Below, piece after piece: positions 49,626-61,501 of a stretch of 64,000 nucleotides of DNA. The stretch covers positions 620,001-684,000 of the forward strand of contig JACCIC010000037.1 in the NCBI GenBank assembly GCA_018907035.1, in the 5' to 3' direction. Position 1 is the stretch's first letter. Each line of letters starts with the position of its first letter. The notes under the pieces were generated by a model. That model was not told the origin of the DNA, searched no databases, and saw nothing but the letters and a program-made list of their open reading frames with translations. The stretch is from Sycobia sp. Sy_11. Taxonomy: Eukaryota > Arthropoda > Insecta > Hymenoptera > Epichrysomallidae. A program made the translations under genes and the position numbers.

Positions 49626-51257
49626 AGAGAACGTTTTTAAGAATCACTTAAAAAGCAAATTTCAAAGATTGCACGTTTTACGTGTTCGCTTATCGTCTTA
49701 TGCTCGAATTAATGCATGGGATATTTCTGGTCATTTTTCAAAGTCTTTTGACGTACAAGCAATTTTAGAGTAGAATTAAAAAAGCAATTGGTGTGAATAT
49801 GTCTGTGTGTAAGTTATTGTGAAATGTATAGAAAATTCGAAATTTACTGTATGCTTTAGTTTTTTTAATCATTACATGTCTGTATTATAGAATATCATTG
49901 TTGCTTAATAATAAAATTTTTTTAGCTTTCTATGAATATTCGTCGAGTACGTTTATGTGCGTGCAAATATACATGACGAGCTTTTCATTGAGATAATATA
50001 ATTTGATAATACTATTCGATATGCGTTTGTCATTAAAAAATTGATTTTCAAGGTAAAAAACGACAAGACAATTCGTATGGCCTGTGCAGAAGATAGAAGA
50101 GAAAAAATTTCCTTGTCAATGGATTTCGTCAGATAGATACGGAACTTCACTAAGCACATAGTATATTATTATTATGAGTTATATCAATAGGTATTGAGCG
50201 AGACCTCAATGTTCAATAGATTCCAACGAAATTGTCGAACGTGTTTTATGAATGTTCTCTAATCGTAATTAATTCTTAGCATCGAAATTTCGCGAAAGAA
50301 TTATCTAATTTATTACAAAGAATGATATAATTCTTAAAAAATGAGGACGCGAACGATATAATAGATCGTGTACAAGAAAGTTAGCTATATTAAGTAATCA
50401 AATGGCAACAGCAAAGTTTCGAGATTGAATTTAAAACGAATTAAACATCTTCGTACAGAAATTGTAAATTAAGTAATACTTCGTGTATTTTCAGTGGATC
50501 CATTAACGATAAAAGTTCATCGACGTAGGTGAAAGACAATATTTCGATAGAAGGTAAACGTACCTTCCAACGTCTCTCTCGTTTCTCTCGAAAAAAAAAT
50601 CGATTTACCGACCGCGTATTGTATTTGCCTAAGAATTAGCAAACAAGCTACGAGAACTGAACCGGAACAGTACGATCCCTTGAAATTTCCCGCATATAAA
50701 CCGGACTATGCGTTTCCGAATGCTTTCGATACCCCGAGAACGGATCTATTCCAATCTAAAACTGACAAAAATCACTATTTTCCATTATATCCTCGAAGCT
50801 TCGCAATATCGAAATTTAATTGTTTCGCGAAAAACTACAAGCAAGTACCGTCCACTTTCTGTTGATATATCGTATTTTTCTCAAACGATATTTATGTCTG
50901 TAATACGTTAGCGAAAATAGGTGCTAAAACACATTGCAATTTAATTTCTTACTTATACTGCAGAAAAAAATCTCGAAATATAAAATTCATTCGGAAAAGT
51001 ACAGTCTGATTTTTGGCTGTCTTGTTTGTTGTCTTGCGTAATTGTTTGCCCCCTCTCCCACCCTCTTTCTTCGTTGTTTCCATGTCAGAGAAGAAACGAA
51101 ATTTACCATACCGATGTATACTAAAAATATAGAATCAACTCCTGTTCTTCTATACACACTCTGTGGGTGCCTATTCTTGCACGATCGTATTGAACGGAAT
51201 AAAGGACTTTTCTCTTCTTCTGTTTTTTTGTTAAATAAAACCAGAGAGAAAGGGGGT
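49626..51257. other. AT-rich unassigned sequence
   Basis: No gene, RNA or element recognised. Short frames at 49,953-50,159 (minus) and 50,680-50,911 (plus) are of chance length. Confidence 0.5.
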
Positions 51258-51262
51258 GAGAG

Positions 51263-51305
<43 letters not shown>
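51258..51305 (+). repeat. (GA)n microsatellite
   Basis: GA array of about 46 bp with an early GCGA interruption. Confidence 0.97.
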
Positions 51306-51308
<3 letters not shown>

Positions 51309-51531
51309 AAAGAGAGAAACGTGGTTTACGAGCATTTTTCTCGACAGTTGACGGGCCGTCGGCGAAACGTCACGCTTGAAACTTTGTCGTGAGCGCGCGT
51401 GCTTTATACGTCGCGGGAGCGAAACGCGCGCGAAGGCCTGAAAGTTATATTATTTATAGAGCCGCCAGCTCTGAATGCCAACGTAATATTTTTTTTTTAA
51501 TGTGATTTTTTTCCAATTGGTTTTATTTCAA

Positions 51532-51557
51532 TACACATACACACACATACACACGCG

Positions 51558-51601
<44 letters not shown>
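51532..51601 (+). repeat. Compound (CA)n(CG)n(CA)n microsatellite
   Basis: ACACATAC units, about 14 bp CG, then about 34 bp CA. Third example of the same architecture in the window. Confidence 0.97.
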
Positions 51602-51603
<2 letters not shown>

Positions 51604-52462
51604 CACGCATATGTTTGTCGACTTTATGCGAAGATATAATATTGCAGAGTCGATGGTAAAATTTTTACACGATTAATGCAATAATTTAAGATATTGCGAT
51701 CAGTGCTGTTGCTTTTATTATTATTCTGTTTCTTATAATATTTATCTTGTGGCAATATTTTTCAAAAAAATTTTTCAGAACGAACAACTCTTATATTGCC
51801 TTAGAATTCTCTCAATTGTTAAAGAAATTGTATGAGACAAGAATGCAGGATTTTACATTGATTACATCATTTTTCCGTGAGTCACAGCACGAAAAATAAT
51901 TCGATGCCTCAAGGTATTCATAAATTCGCTTGAGTCAAAACGATGATTCAACGCATAATCGCCGTTTCATTTGACGGCTACAATATCATTGATTTCTTTT
52001 TCTCGCATTCCCTAAACAACTATTTTAGATAAATAAATAGTTATGTTACGATTATTTTCAGAAATAATAATCAGACCCTTTCTATATCTATCTATATATG
52101 TGTAAAATTACATTTAGCGTTATCTGCCAGTTGGCATAATAATTAATTAATAAATGAATTATTATTGTATAAACCTTATTTAGTAATAATTTCTAAAGCA
52201 TTCGGTGATATTTCAACAAATGTTTTACATTCTTTAGAATCTTATGGCAATGATTATATTTGTCATCTTTTGTCGGCTCCAGGCGACTACGTCGAAAATC
52301 GACCCGACTCGCCTGCTTAAACTAAGTTTTCCTCCTCGCCTGCCCTTTACACCCTCATCATCTCGATACATTTATCGAATCAAGCCACTTTCTGCTTTTG
52401 CCGGAGACGAGAAAACGCGACCGAGAAGTGAGATGGAAGAAGAGAAGCACACGCGGGAGCAC

Positions 52463-52464
<2 letters not shown>
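51602..52464. other. AT-rich unassigned sequence
   Basis: An acceptor-like GGCTCCAG at about 52,281 begins a frame open through 52,464 and then through the (GT)n array (read as repeating Val-Cys). The frame could be an exon ending at the AG|GTGTGT junction, but the peptide is unrecognised. Confidence 0.4.

Positions 52465-52502
<38 letters not shown>
52465..52502 (+). repeat. (GT)n microsatellite
   Basis: Pure GT array of about 38 bp. Confidence 0.97.
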
Positions 52503-52504
<2 letters not shown>

Positions 52505-52539
52505 AAAAACACGGCGGAGAAGGAACGAAAGGTCACCCC

Positions 52540-52990
52540 CTTAAAGCCGCATCGAATTAGGATTGCGTCGGGACTCGGGCGCGAGTCCTCTTACCCCTCG
52601 CCGCACGCCGGTGCTATCAGCGCCGAGTAAATTTCGTCGACGTTTCCTCGTCGTTGCCCGCTGCGAGATCACGAGCGCGGGGCGAAGGAGGCGAACGAAT
52701 GGGGAGGCCAAGCGCTCGCTGCGGAGGTCGGCCTCTGGGCTCCTCCGACGCCTCGAACTCGCCATCGCTCGAACGCCGGCCCGCGGGCGCGATCGAAACG
52801 GGGCACTGAGAAGCCAGGGGGCCAGGAGATGGAGCAACGACGTTGATGGCGCGTGCGGCTCGTCTCGAGCGATTAAGGATTGCGGCGCAGAGGAGCGTCC
52901 GTGCGCCGAGGATATTGCCGCGGGCGCGGGGCGCGACGGGGGAGGGGGGAGATGCATAAAGCGCACGTCTATGTTACGCTCTTTGGATTT
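52540..52990. other. GC-rich CpG-dense block
   Basis: Carries the two longest overlapping frames in the window (about 166 residues plus, about 182 minus). Both are Arg/Ala/Gly/Ser-rich, unrecognised and overlap on opposite strands, as expected from low stop-codon frequency rather than a gene. A promoter or 5' UTR is possible. Confidence 0.4.
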
Positions 52991-53334
52991 GAAACGGTCG
53001 GTACGGTGCGCGGGATGGAGCTGTTTAAGAAAGTGCATTGCGGATTGTTTCATTCGACAATAGATAAAAACTTTCTGCTCTACTTTCATTCGGAGCTTAT
53101 AAGCGGAAGCTTCGTAGAATGGCCTTTTTAGTAGGCAGCTCGGAGCAATGGTTTTGCTTGTAATAGATAACTAAGCTTATACGAGCCATGAGAAATATTT
53201 ATAATGATAGGTCGAGGAAAAAGCTTTTTTTCCAATTGACACGAGGATTCCTTCGAATAATACTCGTAACATATATGAAATTTCAATTACGTTTTCCTCT
53301 TGGCATAATATCAAGCAGTATAATAGACGAACAA

Positions 53335-53660
53335 CTTCGTCAAATGTAAAGGTTGTTCTCGCTGCTTACCGTAATTATGATCGGACTGCGTGTCCCGAAT
53401 TTCAGTATTCTAATAATCGGAGGTACTACATTCGGCAAACAATATTACTTCAAGTTATGCAAAGGAAATTTGTAGCTTTGTGGGAAAAGAATTCATATTC
53501 TTGCATCACGATAATGCAGTTGTGCCTGCTGGCACAAATTAATGACGAGAAACAATCAGGATCATATCTAGTATCCACATTCGCTCGAATCGAGCTTTCT
53601 ACGATTGTGTTCTTTAGTTCCAAAATGGAACCTTATTTTTAAAGGGGATTTTTTTCAAGA
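53335..53660 (+). pseudogene. Degenerate mariner-type transposase relic
   Basis: From 53,349 the + frame reads KVVLAAYRNY...CPEFQYSNN, which lines up without gaps with the mariner segment K-V-x-L...Y...E-L/F...N that follows the first catalytic block. It continues to ...RQTILLQVMQRKFVALWEK (family: YCxQLxxL...EKRP). A shift of frame then gives FLHHDNA at 53,498-53,518, the second catalytic Asp block. Back in the first frame, IELSTIVFFSSKM at 53,589-53,627 corresponds to SPDLAPCDFFLFPKL with the third catalytic Asp replaced by Val. The distance from HHD to that Val is 97 nt, against 105 nt for an intact D34D element. Frameshifts, small deletions and the lost Asp show it is dead. Terminal inverted repeats and the N-terminal DNA-binding part were not found. 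Confidence 0.55.
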
Positions 53661-54035
53661 ATTCATTAGATAACAATTAAACTATTGAGAAAATCGAAGA
53701 CCGTATTTATTGGGAACGTATATTTGGAAAAAGCGCACCGATCGAATCTATAATAGTATATCGTATATAACGAGGATTACGTTGAAAAGAACGACAAAAA
53801 TATTGATGAATAAATTATTATTTTTCTAACTGATTGAAATTAGCTTTACTTATTCAGCATACCTCATATATCAATCACGCATATTTTAGCCTTATTTACT
53901 TTATACTCTTGCCTATAAATACATATCGGAAGAACTCAATATTAAATTATTTTTATTCGCATAATAATAATCCAGATCACGTTAGAGTGGATTGTATTTT
54001 TCATCAAAAATGATTCCACATCTATAGGTGTGTGT

Positions 54036-54175
54036 CTAGTAGTAGTAGTAGTGTAGTAGTAGTGTAGTAGTAGTAGTAGTAGTAGTGTAGGAGTACTGTA
54101 GTAGTAGTGATAGTAGTAGTATTAATAGTAGTAGTGGTAGTAGTATTAATAGTAGAAGTAGTAGTAGTAGTAGTA
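54036..54175 (+). repeat. Imperfect (TAG)n trinucleotide array
   Basis: About 140 bp of TAG units broken by GTG, ATTAATAG and GTAGGAG variants. Unlike the other arrays here it is long, imperfect and trinucleotide. Confidence 0.95.
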
Positions 54176-54458
54176 CAACGTGTCCACCGCTGGCTCGCTT
54201 AATCCGACGACAAATGCGATCGATAAAACTGCCACAAGAGCTTTGTGCGCGAACCGAATGAAAGTAGTAACGCGCTTGCGCGCAAAATACACATCGACAA
54301 GCCGCGCGCGACTGCTACTTTCGTCTCCGCGTGCACGTATATACCGAAACTAATTTCGTCATGCCGCCTATATAATCCCAGTGCGCATAATTCCTCTTTA
54401 GCAATGGCCAAAGAAGATTCGCGTCTGCGAAGCGCGTGCGATTATTAATTCTGTGTGT

Positions 54459-54460
<2 letters not shown>

Positions 54461-54500
<40 letters not shown>
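54461..54500 (+). repeat. (TA)n microsatellite
   Basis: Pure TA array of about 40 bp after GTGTGTGG. Confidence 0.97.
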
Positions 54501-54504
<4 letters not shown>

Positions 54505-54677
54505 CTTTTTGTTTCATTATTTACGTATTCACAGTGGTATATCTATAATAGAAATCCAGCAGAGGGCTCCAGTGATGGTTCGGTGAGTATGTGTGTGTGT
54601 GTATGTTATAACAAGCACTGCAGCATTGCGGACGAGAAACTTGGCGAAAGGAGATCGCGCGCGAGCGAGCGCGTGCG

Positions 54678-55160
54678 CTATAAAGCGAGAGGAAAAGAAG
54701 AGGGGGGGGGGCAAACACACAAAGCGACTGACTCGAGGGCGCGCGAGCGCAGAAGTAGAAAATCAGAATCAGTGGTATAAATGAAAGAAAGACGGATGTA
54801 TATTGCGCGAACGCAAGGCTGGAAAGACACACACGGACGTTTCAGAGTATTAAGGGAGGAGATAAAGTACACAGTGGAGGGAGCGAGAAAGACACAGAGT
54901 CTGGGGACAGACGCGTAATTTTCGAATGTATTGTCTGGGCGCACGCACGGGAACTGGAAACGAGACTTTATTGCAACCTTTATACAAGTATAACCAGGCA
55001 ATATTTTGAACGTATTAGCTATGGTGAGAGAGGCGTAAATCAACCAATGATATAATGGGACGCGTGCTCGGTGTGCACGATAATCAATGTTTAAGGCTAC
55101 CATATACCTTGTAACTATAAATGAGATCTTATGCTGTACGGATATATTTATTATAATCAA
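54678..55160 (-). other. Longest non-repetitive open frame of a mixed-composition stretch
   Basis: A minus-strand frame is open for about 160 codons, with the first ATG near 55,104 (about 141 codons). The product is hydrophobic- and Ser-rich (for example MVALNIDYRAHRARVPLYHW) with no recognisable domain, and its end lies in a purine-rich tract. Length is its only support; chance is a strong alternative. Confidence 0.12.
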
Positions 55161-55390
55161 AAATTATTATATATCTATCAGAGATCTTTGTTGATGAAAA
55201 AATGTAAAAATCAAGTGCAAAGGACTTCCTTGTATTTAGAATTCGCTTATTAGAATTAACATTGTAACTAATTTATTTTTATATTGATGTATTTATTATA
55301 TACCTGTATTTCTAAGACACATTTTGCTATAAATACATTTGACATGATTTAAGGACGGATGTTTCCGTAGTCACATTCTAAATCATATTC

Positions 55391-55456
55391 TACAACTGTA
55401 TATTGTACAAATAATAGTATATCTACAATAGTATATTGTACAAATAATACGTAACA
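55391..55456 (+). repeat. 33-bp imperfect tandem duplication
   Basis: Copies start at 55,391 and 55,424 and share TATATTGTACAAATAATA; each contains the palindrome TTGTACAA. Confidence 0.85.
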
Positions 55457-55929
55457 CATTTCTGATTTCAAATTTGAAGATCCACTCGATGAATCATTTT
55501 TAAAAATAGATAGAATGGATTTTTTCTGTTAATAATAATATAATTATATTAGTGAAAAATTGTTATTAACTATAAGCAAAGTAACTATGAAAACAATTCA
55601 AATTCAAGAAAAGAAAAGTTCACGTATAAACATAAATCTTATGCATATGAAATAGAAAAACACTCGTCATATATACAATATAGTAATTTATATATATTAA
55701 TAGTCTTAAAAATCAAGTTATGAAAAGTGAAAATATTTAAATAATTTAATTATATATAATTTATGAGTAAAACTTGACAATATTTTGTTTACAAGAATTA
55801 TTTAGGAGATTCCCAAGGTTAAGGAGATTCCCATTGAGTAAAATTTAATCGAAGTGTATACTAAATTAAATAACTAATTATAATCTAGGACGTTATAAAG
55901 ATGTAACATTTCTTACGTGGCACTCTTGG

Positions 55930-57070
55930 TTTTTATTTTCTTCTTTTCGTCATTTTTCTTTCCCCATATCAAGTAAAAGTTAGGCATGTATAAAAATGAA
56001 GGAACTAACAAGGCGCAGCCTCTGATAAAATATGCAGGTGGCAATCAGGTCTAGATGAATGAAGGCAAAGAAGAAAGATAAGAGTGGTTAATTAAAACTG
56101 ACGAAAGTATGTTAGGATGGTAAAGGAGCGTAGAAAGGAAAGTAATATAAAGAGGAGAACAGGCAGAAAAGGGAAGAAGAAAGACCGGCGGTAGAGGCAC
56201 AGCAGTGAGAGCAGTAAATTTGATGGAAACAAATCTAGAACTTAGCATGGAAGGAAATAAATATGCAGAATCAGCGAAAGGTGAGGTAAATTACAAAAAC
56301 AGATGAATCTGTGCAGGGATAGAATATATAAACGGCTGCTACTGCTTCGCCGCAATCTTTCATATAAAAAGTCCAGTCAGATTCTCATAGGAAAATAAAG
56401 GAACAAATGCTAGCAGTGAAAGACGTGGAAGACATATGTAACAGGTTTTATGAAATGTGCGCAAGGAGAAAAAAAATCATAAAATGAATGAATGTCAGGA
56501 AGCGAAGAAAGATAAAAAATGTAAGATCTATCGGTATTTCCAGATATTGGCTGGATTTGAAGATAAAAATAAACGTTTTGTAGATTTCAATATAAAGTAG
56601 TTCAAAGAGATTAGTTTAAGATATATGTATATACAACAAAAAAGATGTTACAGAAATCAAAGGTGGAACTCCAAAGAAATTTAAAGAACACGTGAGTAGA
56701 GAGAGGGGTTAAACTAAGCAACCCATCATCGAAAATCGCGAGATTCGATGAGAGATCGAAGAGTTTGGAAAGAGAAAGTATATCCTCATGAGGTGTATAA
56801 CAAGGAAGAAAGATGTAAAGGAGGAGCCAGGCGCGATATAGTCTGCAGGGTTGGTTGGTACACAAGCGAGGGTGGATAGAGACTGATGGGAGAGCTGGAA
56901 GGCTAAGAGGGTTAGAAAAGGGAAGAGTAAGGGAAACTGCGAAACCCTCGTCGCATTTTCGAGAGCGTGGCAAGACCTGGCAATTCTACTGGAACTGCCA
57001 AGACCCTCGTGTCAGTCTGTTGTATGAACTGTGTGCGAGGATTTACCTCTCGTCCTTTCCGTCGCCCTGA
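55930..57070 (+). other. Purine-rich segment, possible retroelement relic
   Basis: For about 1 kb the + strand is strongly purine-biased (GAAGGAAGAAAG-type sequence), set between AT-rich blocks without such skew. Translations give many Lys/Arg/Glu residues broken by stops; GRAGR then LEKGR near 56,890-56,930 is reminiscent of the Arg/Glu/Gly-rich C-terminal part of purine-rich hymenopteran LINEs. The resemblance is weak and from memory. The minus frame (56,611-56,973) is probably a by-product of the skew. Confidence 0.25.
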
Positions 57071-57387
57071 CTCTCTTCACCCTTCCCGTCTATGAAAGAT
57101 GAACTTTCATATAACATCTTTAAAATTAAAAAAAAATTTAAACTAGATTCAAGACAATTTTACCAAATAAGTAATATTTATATTTAAAGACGTAATTTTT
57201 CAAAGCATTTATTCGACATGAATTAGGCAAAATAATTTATAACTTTACCGAGGCGAAAAATCCATAAGTGAAGAAATATTCCCTACTTTGTGTTATTGAA
57301 AGACAGTTTTGACTTTCTAATCATACAAATGAAACTTAATTAGATGTTTCCGAATACTAATATTTTGAATGAAGCTATTGAGAAGGA

Positions 57388-57453
57388 GGAAGGGTGGAGT
57401 ATCGTGAACATTGAGAAATTGGAAGGATGTAGCATCGTGAACTTGGCAAACAA
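57388..57453 (+). repeat. 33-bp imperfect tandem duplication
   Basis: Copies start at 57,388 and 57,421 and share GGAAGG and ATCGTGAAC. On the minus strand an open frame reads the unit as a repeated 11-residue block beginning VHD. Confidence 0.8.
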
Positions 57454-58700
57454 AGGAAAATTGACGCACAGTTAAAACAACCGTTAAATCTAATACAAAT
57501 TGCAATGCACTCGTCGAAAACAGCTTTTCAAAGTTTACAATGGCTACGTGAAATGAATGACGATCTGGCAAATTGTCATTGTCTACCAAGGAATTAATCG
57601 TTGAAATTGTTTAATTCAAAACATTCCCTTTTACATATATCTACATTTTTTCATCCAATTTTTTTCTTTTTTCTGAAACATTTTTACTTTCGTTAGATTT
57701 TTGATAGGCTCGGCAATCAATATCAATAAGATCTTTATTAAGATTGAAGGCTGTATTGTCATTCGTCGAAGCAAAAAACTCGGTTAATTTGAGTATAGTG
57801 CCATTTTATTGACCAATAACGGCAGTTTCTAAGTGAAATGTTAAAGTTTATACTTTTGTGATTAAAATAATATATTTTATATGAATCCATAAAATGAATA
57901 TAAAAAATATTCTTAATGTCAACATTACGAACTGATTAAATCAAATATACTATTAATTTAATAACAATGTTGTTTGGCTGTATTTAATCAAATATCTGAA
58001 ATGAATTGTATTTATTTTTATTAATTCTCAAGGATTGAAGCTCAAACTATTAAGTGTAGTAGACTGTCCACCAATTTAGCTCACTTTAGCCGTTTACCTT
58101 TCGTATTGATATGAGAATACTGATAACACCCTGGGACTGATGATGTTTTACTAAAAGTTATAGCACTATATAAAGTTGAATGTATGAAAAGCACTGATCT
58201 ATGAAAATAGGGTGATTTCTTAGAGATTTATTATATTATAAAATATAACAGAATTTATTTTTTGGAAATTGTTTAAATTTATAAAAATTGTAATCGGTTC
58301 GATTGAACAAAAATTCAATGCAAATTTATCCTTACTGATGAGTACATTCTGTTAGTATTGGATAAACCAGATTCATTTATTCACCTCATGGGGACGGATA
58401 GGTAAGTTTTTAAGTTTTTCCACCAACCATTGTGATAATACCGAGTTCATTACATCCAATTTGCGTTCAGTTTGGGACGATTTTCATGAATTTATTATAT
58501 TACAGAAATTTCCTACAAAATCCCAATTTGGAGAGCAGTTCTGCCTAAAAACTTTTTGAATCGGAAAAATTTTTCTCGCATCTCATTGATCTGCATGCAT
58601 TTCGCCCGTTTAAATTTTGTCGTATTACTCCACCTCATTCCCGTCAGCCACCGTCCCGACTATTCACCCCTATCCGCAGTAACCTCGTTTTTTAACTCCC
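57454..58700. other. AT-rich unassigned sequence
   Basis: No gene, RNA or element recognised; ends at a C-rich run near 58,699-58,709. Confidence 0.5.
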
Positions 58701-58784
58701 CCCCCCGCCCACATTCCATTTCCCTTCTTCGCGTTCTTACTGGCTTCGCAAAAAAATTTTCATAACCAGCCAATATATGCGCGC

Positions 58785-59192
58785 GTGTCTGCTCCCGGCA
58801 TTGTTCCTTCGCCAAATTCTCGTTCCCGACTAACTGGGGTGAGCACATTGGCGAAGTTCTTTCGCTGCTATATACACGCGGGCGTAAGCTCGATTTCCGG
58901 GTTACCGACTCCCGGTCGGCCCAGTTCGGCTCGTGCTTTTGGATTTACGCGACCCAATGAGGTGGCAGCGGCGGCAGCGGCGGCAGCGGCAGAAGACGAA
59001 GAAGACTTGTTTTTTACGTCGGAATTTCGTCCGGCCAGCAGGTTGAAATGGGGCGCTGGCGCGTGCAAGCGCAGGCGACCCATTGTTCGCCTCGTTGGAT
59101 TTAATGAACGAGCGCTGACGCGGAACGTTTTGCATTTTCCTGGGCGGTCTTCAATTCTCAAAATAGTCAGGATTTTTTATAATGATATTTAA
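58785..59192 (+). other. Open frame with poly-Ala and acidic stretch
   Basis: A 135-codon frame from an ATG at 58,785. A (GGCAGC)n tract at 58,964-58,990 encodes a run of about nine Ala directly followed by an acidic stretch (EDEEDLFF). Codon choice outside the repeat is mixed. The minus strand is open over the same stretch (poly-Ala/Ser), so coding status is doubtful. No recognisable domain. Confidence 0.15.
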
Positions 59193-60040
59193 GATAAAAA
59201 AAGGTGCGCGTAGAAGTCGGTCTCATCGAATGTCGAACGAGGATATTTTTTATCTCGACGTTAATGCGAAGGGTACAGATAAAATTTCATTGAAACAGTT
59301 GCGCTTCTTTTACTGTTAATAAAGATAATTAGCTCAACCTCGATTTTTCAGTTGGGGTTGAATTTTGAAGTAAATTTGACATGGCCTTTATTGGAGACAG
59401 AGAGAGAGAGAGATACAGGCTTGAAAATTTAAGCAGCATCCAGAATCGAACGACAATGCAAAATAATGCACTAATTTTTCGCTTTCTAGAGCTTCGATAT
59501 ATTTTTTTCGTTCTTGTCGTTAAAATTAATAAAGATTTTTAATGTCGCACCAATTGCATTGATTAATTTCGATGTGAAACGCGGTATAACTAAAATTGAT
59601 ATAGGTTCATTGCGAGTAAATATTACTTCAGAACATTTTTAGTAGATTTTTCAATGAATAATGAATTTAAAAGTTAAAATATTGTTGCAAAAAATATAAT
59701 ATTGAATAATGATATAAATCAAGCATAAAAATAACGTATTTCTCTACTGTTAGTCGTGAACCGTTAGTCCATAATTGATCGACGGATGAAATGATGGAAG
59801 AATTCATTCCGAACTATTACAACATGACTTTACAGCCTCTATAACCCTTTATCGTCCCCATTTCTTTATACACGTCTATTACTAATCGATAAACCGACAA
59901 ACCGAGCAATCGTGTTTTTGCGCGCCGGTGACTTCGCAGTTATATATCGGCCCTCCTTCACCCCATCGATTCCCAATAACCCAAAGCGCTTCTGTACTCT
60001 AGTTTTCGCGCAAAAGGGAATAATATTGCGACAGGTCTGT

Positions 60041-60042
<2 letters not shown>

Positions 60043-60101
<59 letters not shown>
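60043..60101 (+). repeat. (TA)n microsatellite
   Basis: Pure TA array of about 58 bp followed by TGTATATGTATG. Confidence 0.97.
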
Positions 60102-60107
<6 letters not shown>

Positions 60108-60216
60108 GTATGTATATAGCTGGCCGGCGATCGAACGCGCGCCTCTCCATTTTTTTTTAAATTGGCTCATTCGCACAGAAGCGCCATATGTATCGTATGT
60201 ATATAAGTGTCGTATT

Positions 60217-60219
<3 letters not shown>

Positions 60220-60262
<43 letters not shown>
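60220..60262 (+). repeat. (TA)n microsatellite
   Basis: Pure TA array of about 42 bp, about 120 bp from the previous one. Confidence 0.97.
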
Positions 60263-60266
<4 letters not shown>

Positions 60267-60533
60267 ATCCAAGAGTAAACAAGGGAGTCCTCCTCGACTC
60301 TCCGCGCGCGAGCGTTCAGCAATATCGGTGACGTTATTGCGAGCGGCTCTGGTGAATCAGACCGAGAGAGAGGGGTAGAGATGAAGGCGAAGAGATGAAA
60401 TATTCGTGACCAGTTATTACACCTGTTATATCTCGTTTCGTCTCTAAATGCTTGTGTACAATACACGCGTGTAAGTTTTATCCTGTATTTAAGGGGGGGG
60501 GGGAATATTTGATTTTGGACGATATCGTTGCCC

Positions 60534-60534
<1 letters not shown>

Positions 60535-60564
<30 letters not shown>
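60535..60564 (+). repeat. (CT)n microsatellite
   Basis: Pure CT array of about 29 bp running into CGCGCGC. A G-run lies at about 60,493-60,503. Confidence 0.97.
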
Positions 60565-60566
<2 letters not shown>

Positions 60567-61209
60567 GCGCTGCTCAAAATTAATTGTCAATTCTTTGCGC
60601 TACATTGGCTTTTCGAGGATCAACAATTCGTTCCGCGAAATGATATCTCCAGCGAAAAACATATTTGGAAGTTTCACAAGATATTCATCGTATTTGTAAT
60701 CGATTCATCGAGCCTGTTTGGCATTGAATGGTCATTTATGAATGAATTAAAATAGGAATACATGATAATTGATATCGTTACATTTTAAACAAATGTTATC
60801 AATCTAGTTTAACAAATTTTTATCAATTCATTGCGATTTGCGAAAATTCTTATTATATACCTGCGGGATATTTTTTCGATAAAACGTTCGCATCGTCAAC
60901 CATAGTCTCAACTCAAAGTAGCGTTATTGAATGTGAAATTGAAAGAGCTCTTAATAGAAACGCAAAAGGAAAAGTAAAAATTGATTAACGACAGCTTTGA
61001 AACTTGGACATTTAGTAGAGAAGGAGGAAGAAAATAATGTACACGTACAGTGACATTTTTAACGTCTCCTGGATAGTTCAAACTTCTTTCTCTCATTTGC
61101 AATCAGGCGCTTCGTTAAAAGTCGGGCGCCTTTGATGCCAAAGCCCCCGGAAAGAACAGACCTTCTTGAAGTGTTCAAACTCTGCAGGGTACAAAAGAAA
61201 TCCGGCCAA

Positions 61210-61210
<1 letters not shown>
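60565..61210. other. Unassigned sequence
   Basis: No recognisable gene or element. Confidence 0.5.

Positions 61211-61243
<33 letters not shown>
61211..61243 (+). repeat. (CT)n microsatellite
   Basis: Pure CT array of about 32 bp. Confidence 0.97.
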
Positions 61244-61245
<2 letters not shown>

Positions 61246-61439
61246 CAACAATTAAAAAAGCGACAGAAAAAAGTGTCCCGGCGCAGCCCGCGGAAAGTCA
61301 CTCGCGCTGCGCCTTGTAATAAAACACAGTCGCGCAGTCGAAAGAACGAAGCGAGACATGTAAACGGAGAAAAAGGCGGAATATATTGCGTGCCTCACTC
61401 GCGAGGTCGTTGTTCGCGCCGTGCTTATTTATATCTATA

Positions 61440-61441
<2 letters not shown>

Positions 61442-61499
<58 letters not shown>
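61442..61499 (+). repeat. (TA)n microsatellite
   Basis: TA array of about 58 bp after a CTATAT lead-in, the longest pure TA arrays being here and at 60,043. Confidence 0.97.

Positions 61500-61501
<2 letters not shown>

Noticed and set aside
52541..53089. Frames of 166 and 182 residues overlapping on opposite strands
   Set aside because: Both are Arg/Ala/Ser-rich in GC-rich DNA with few stops, neither has a domain, and they overlap almost completely in antisense.
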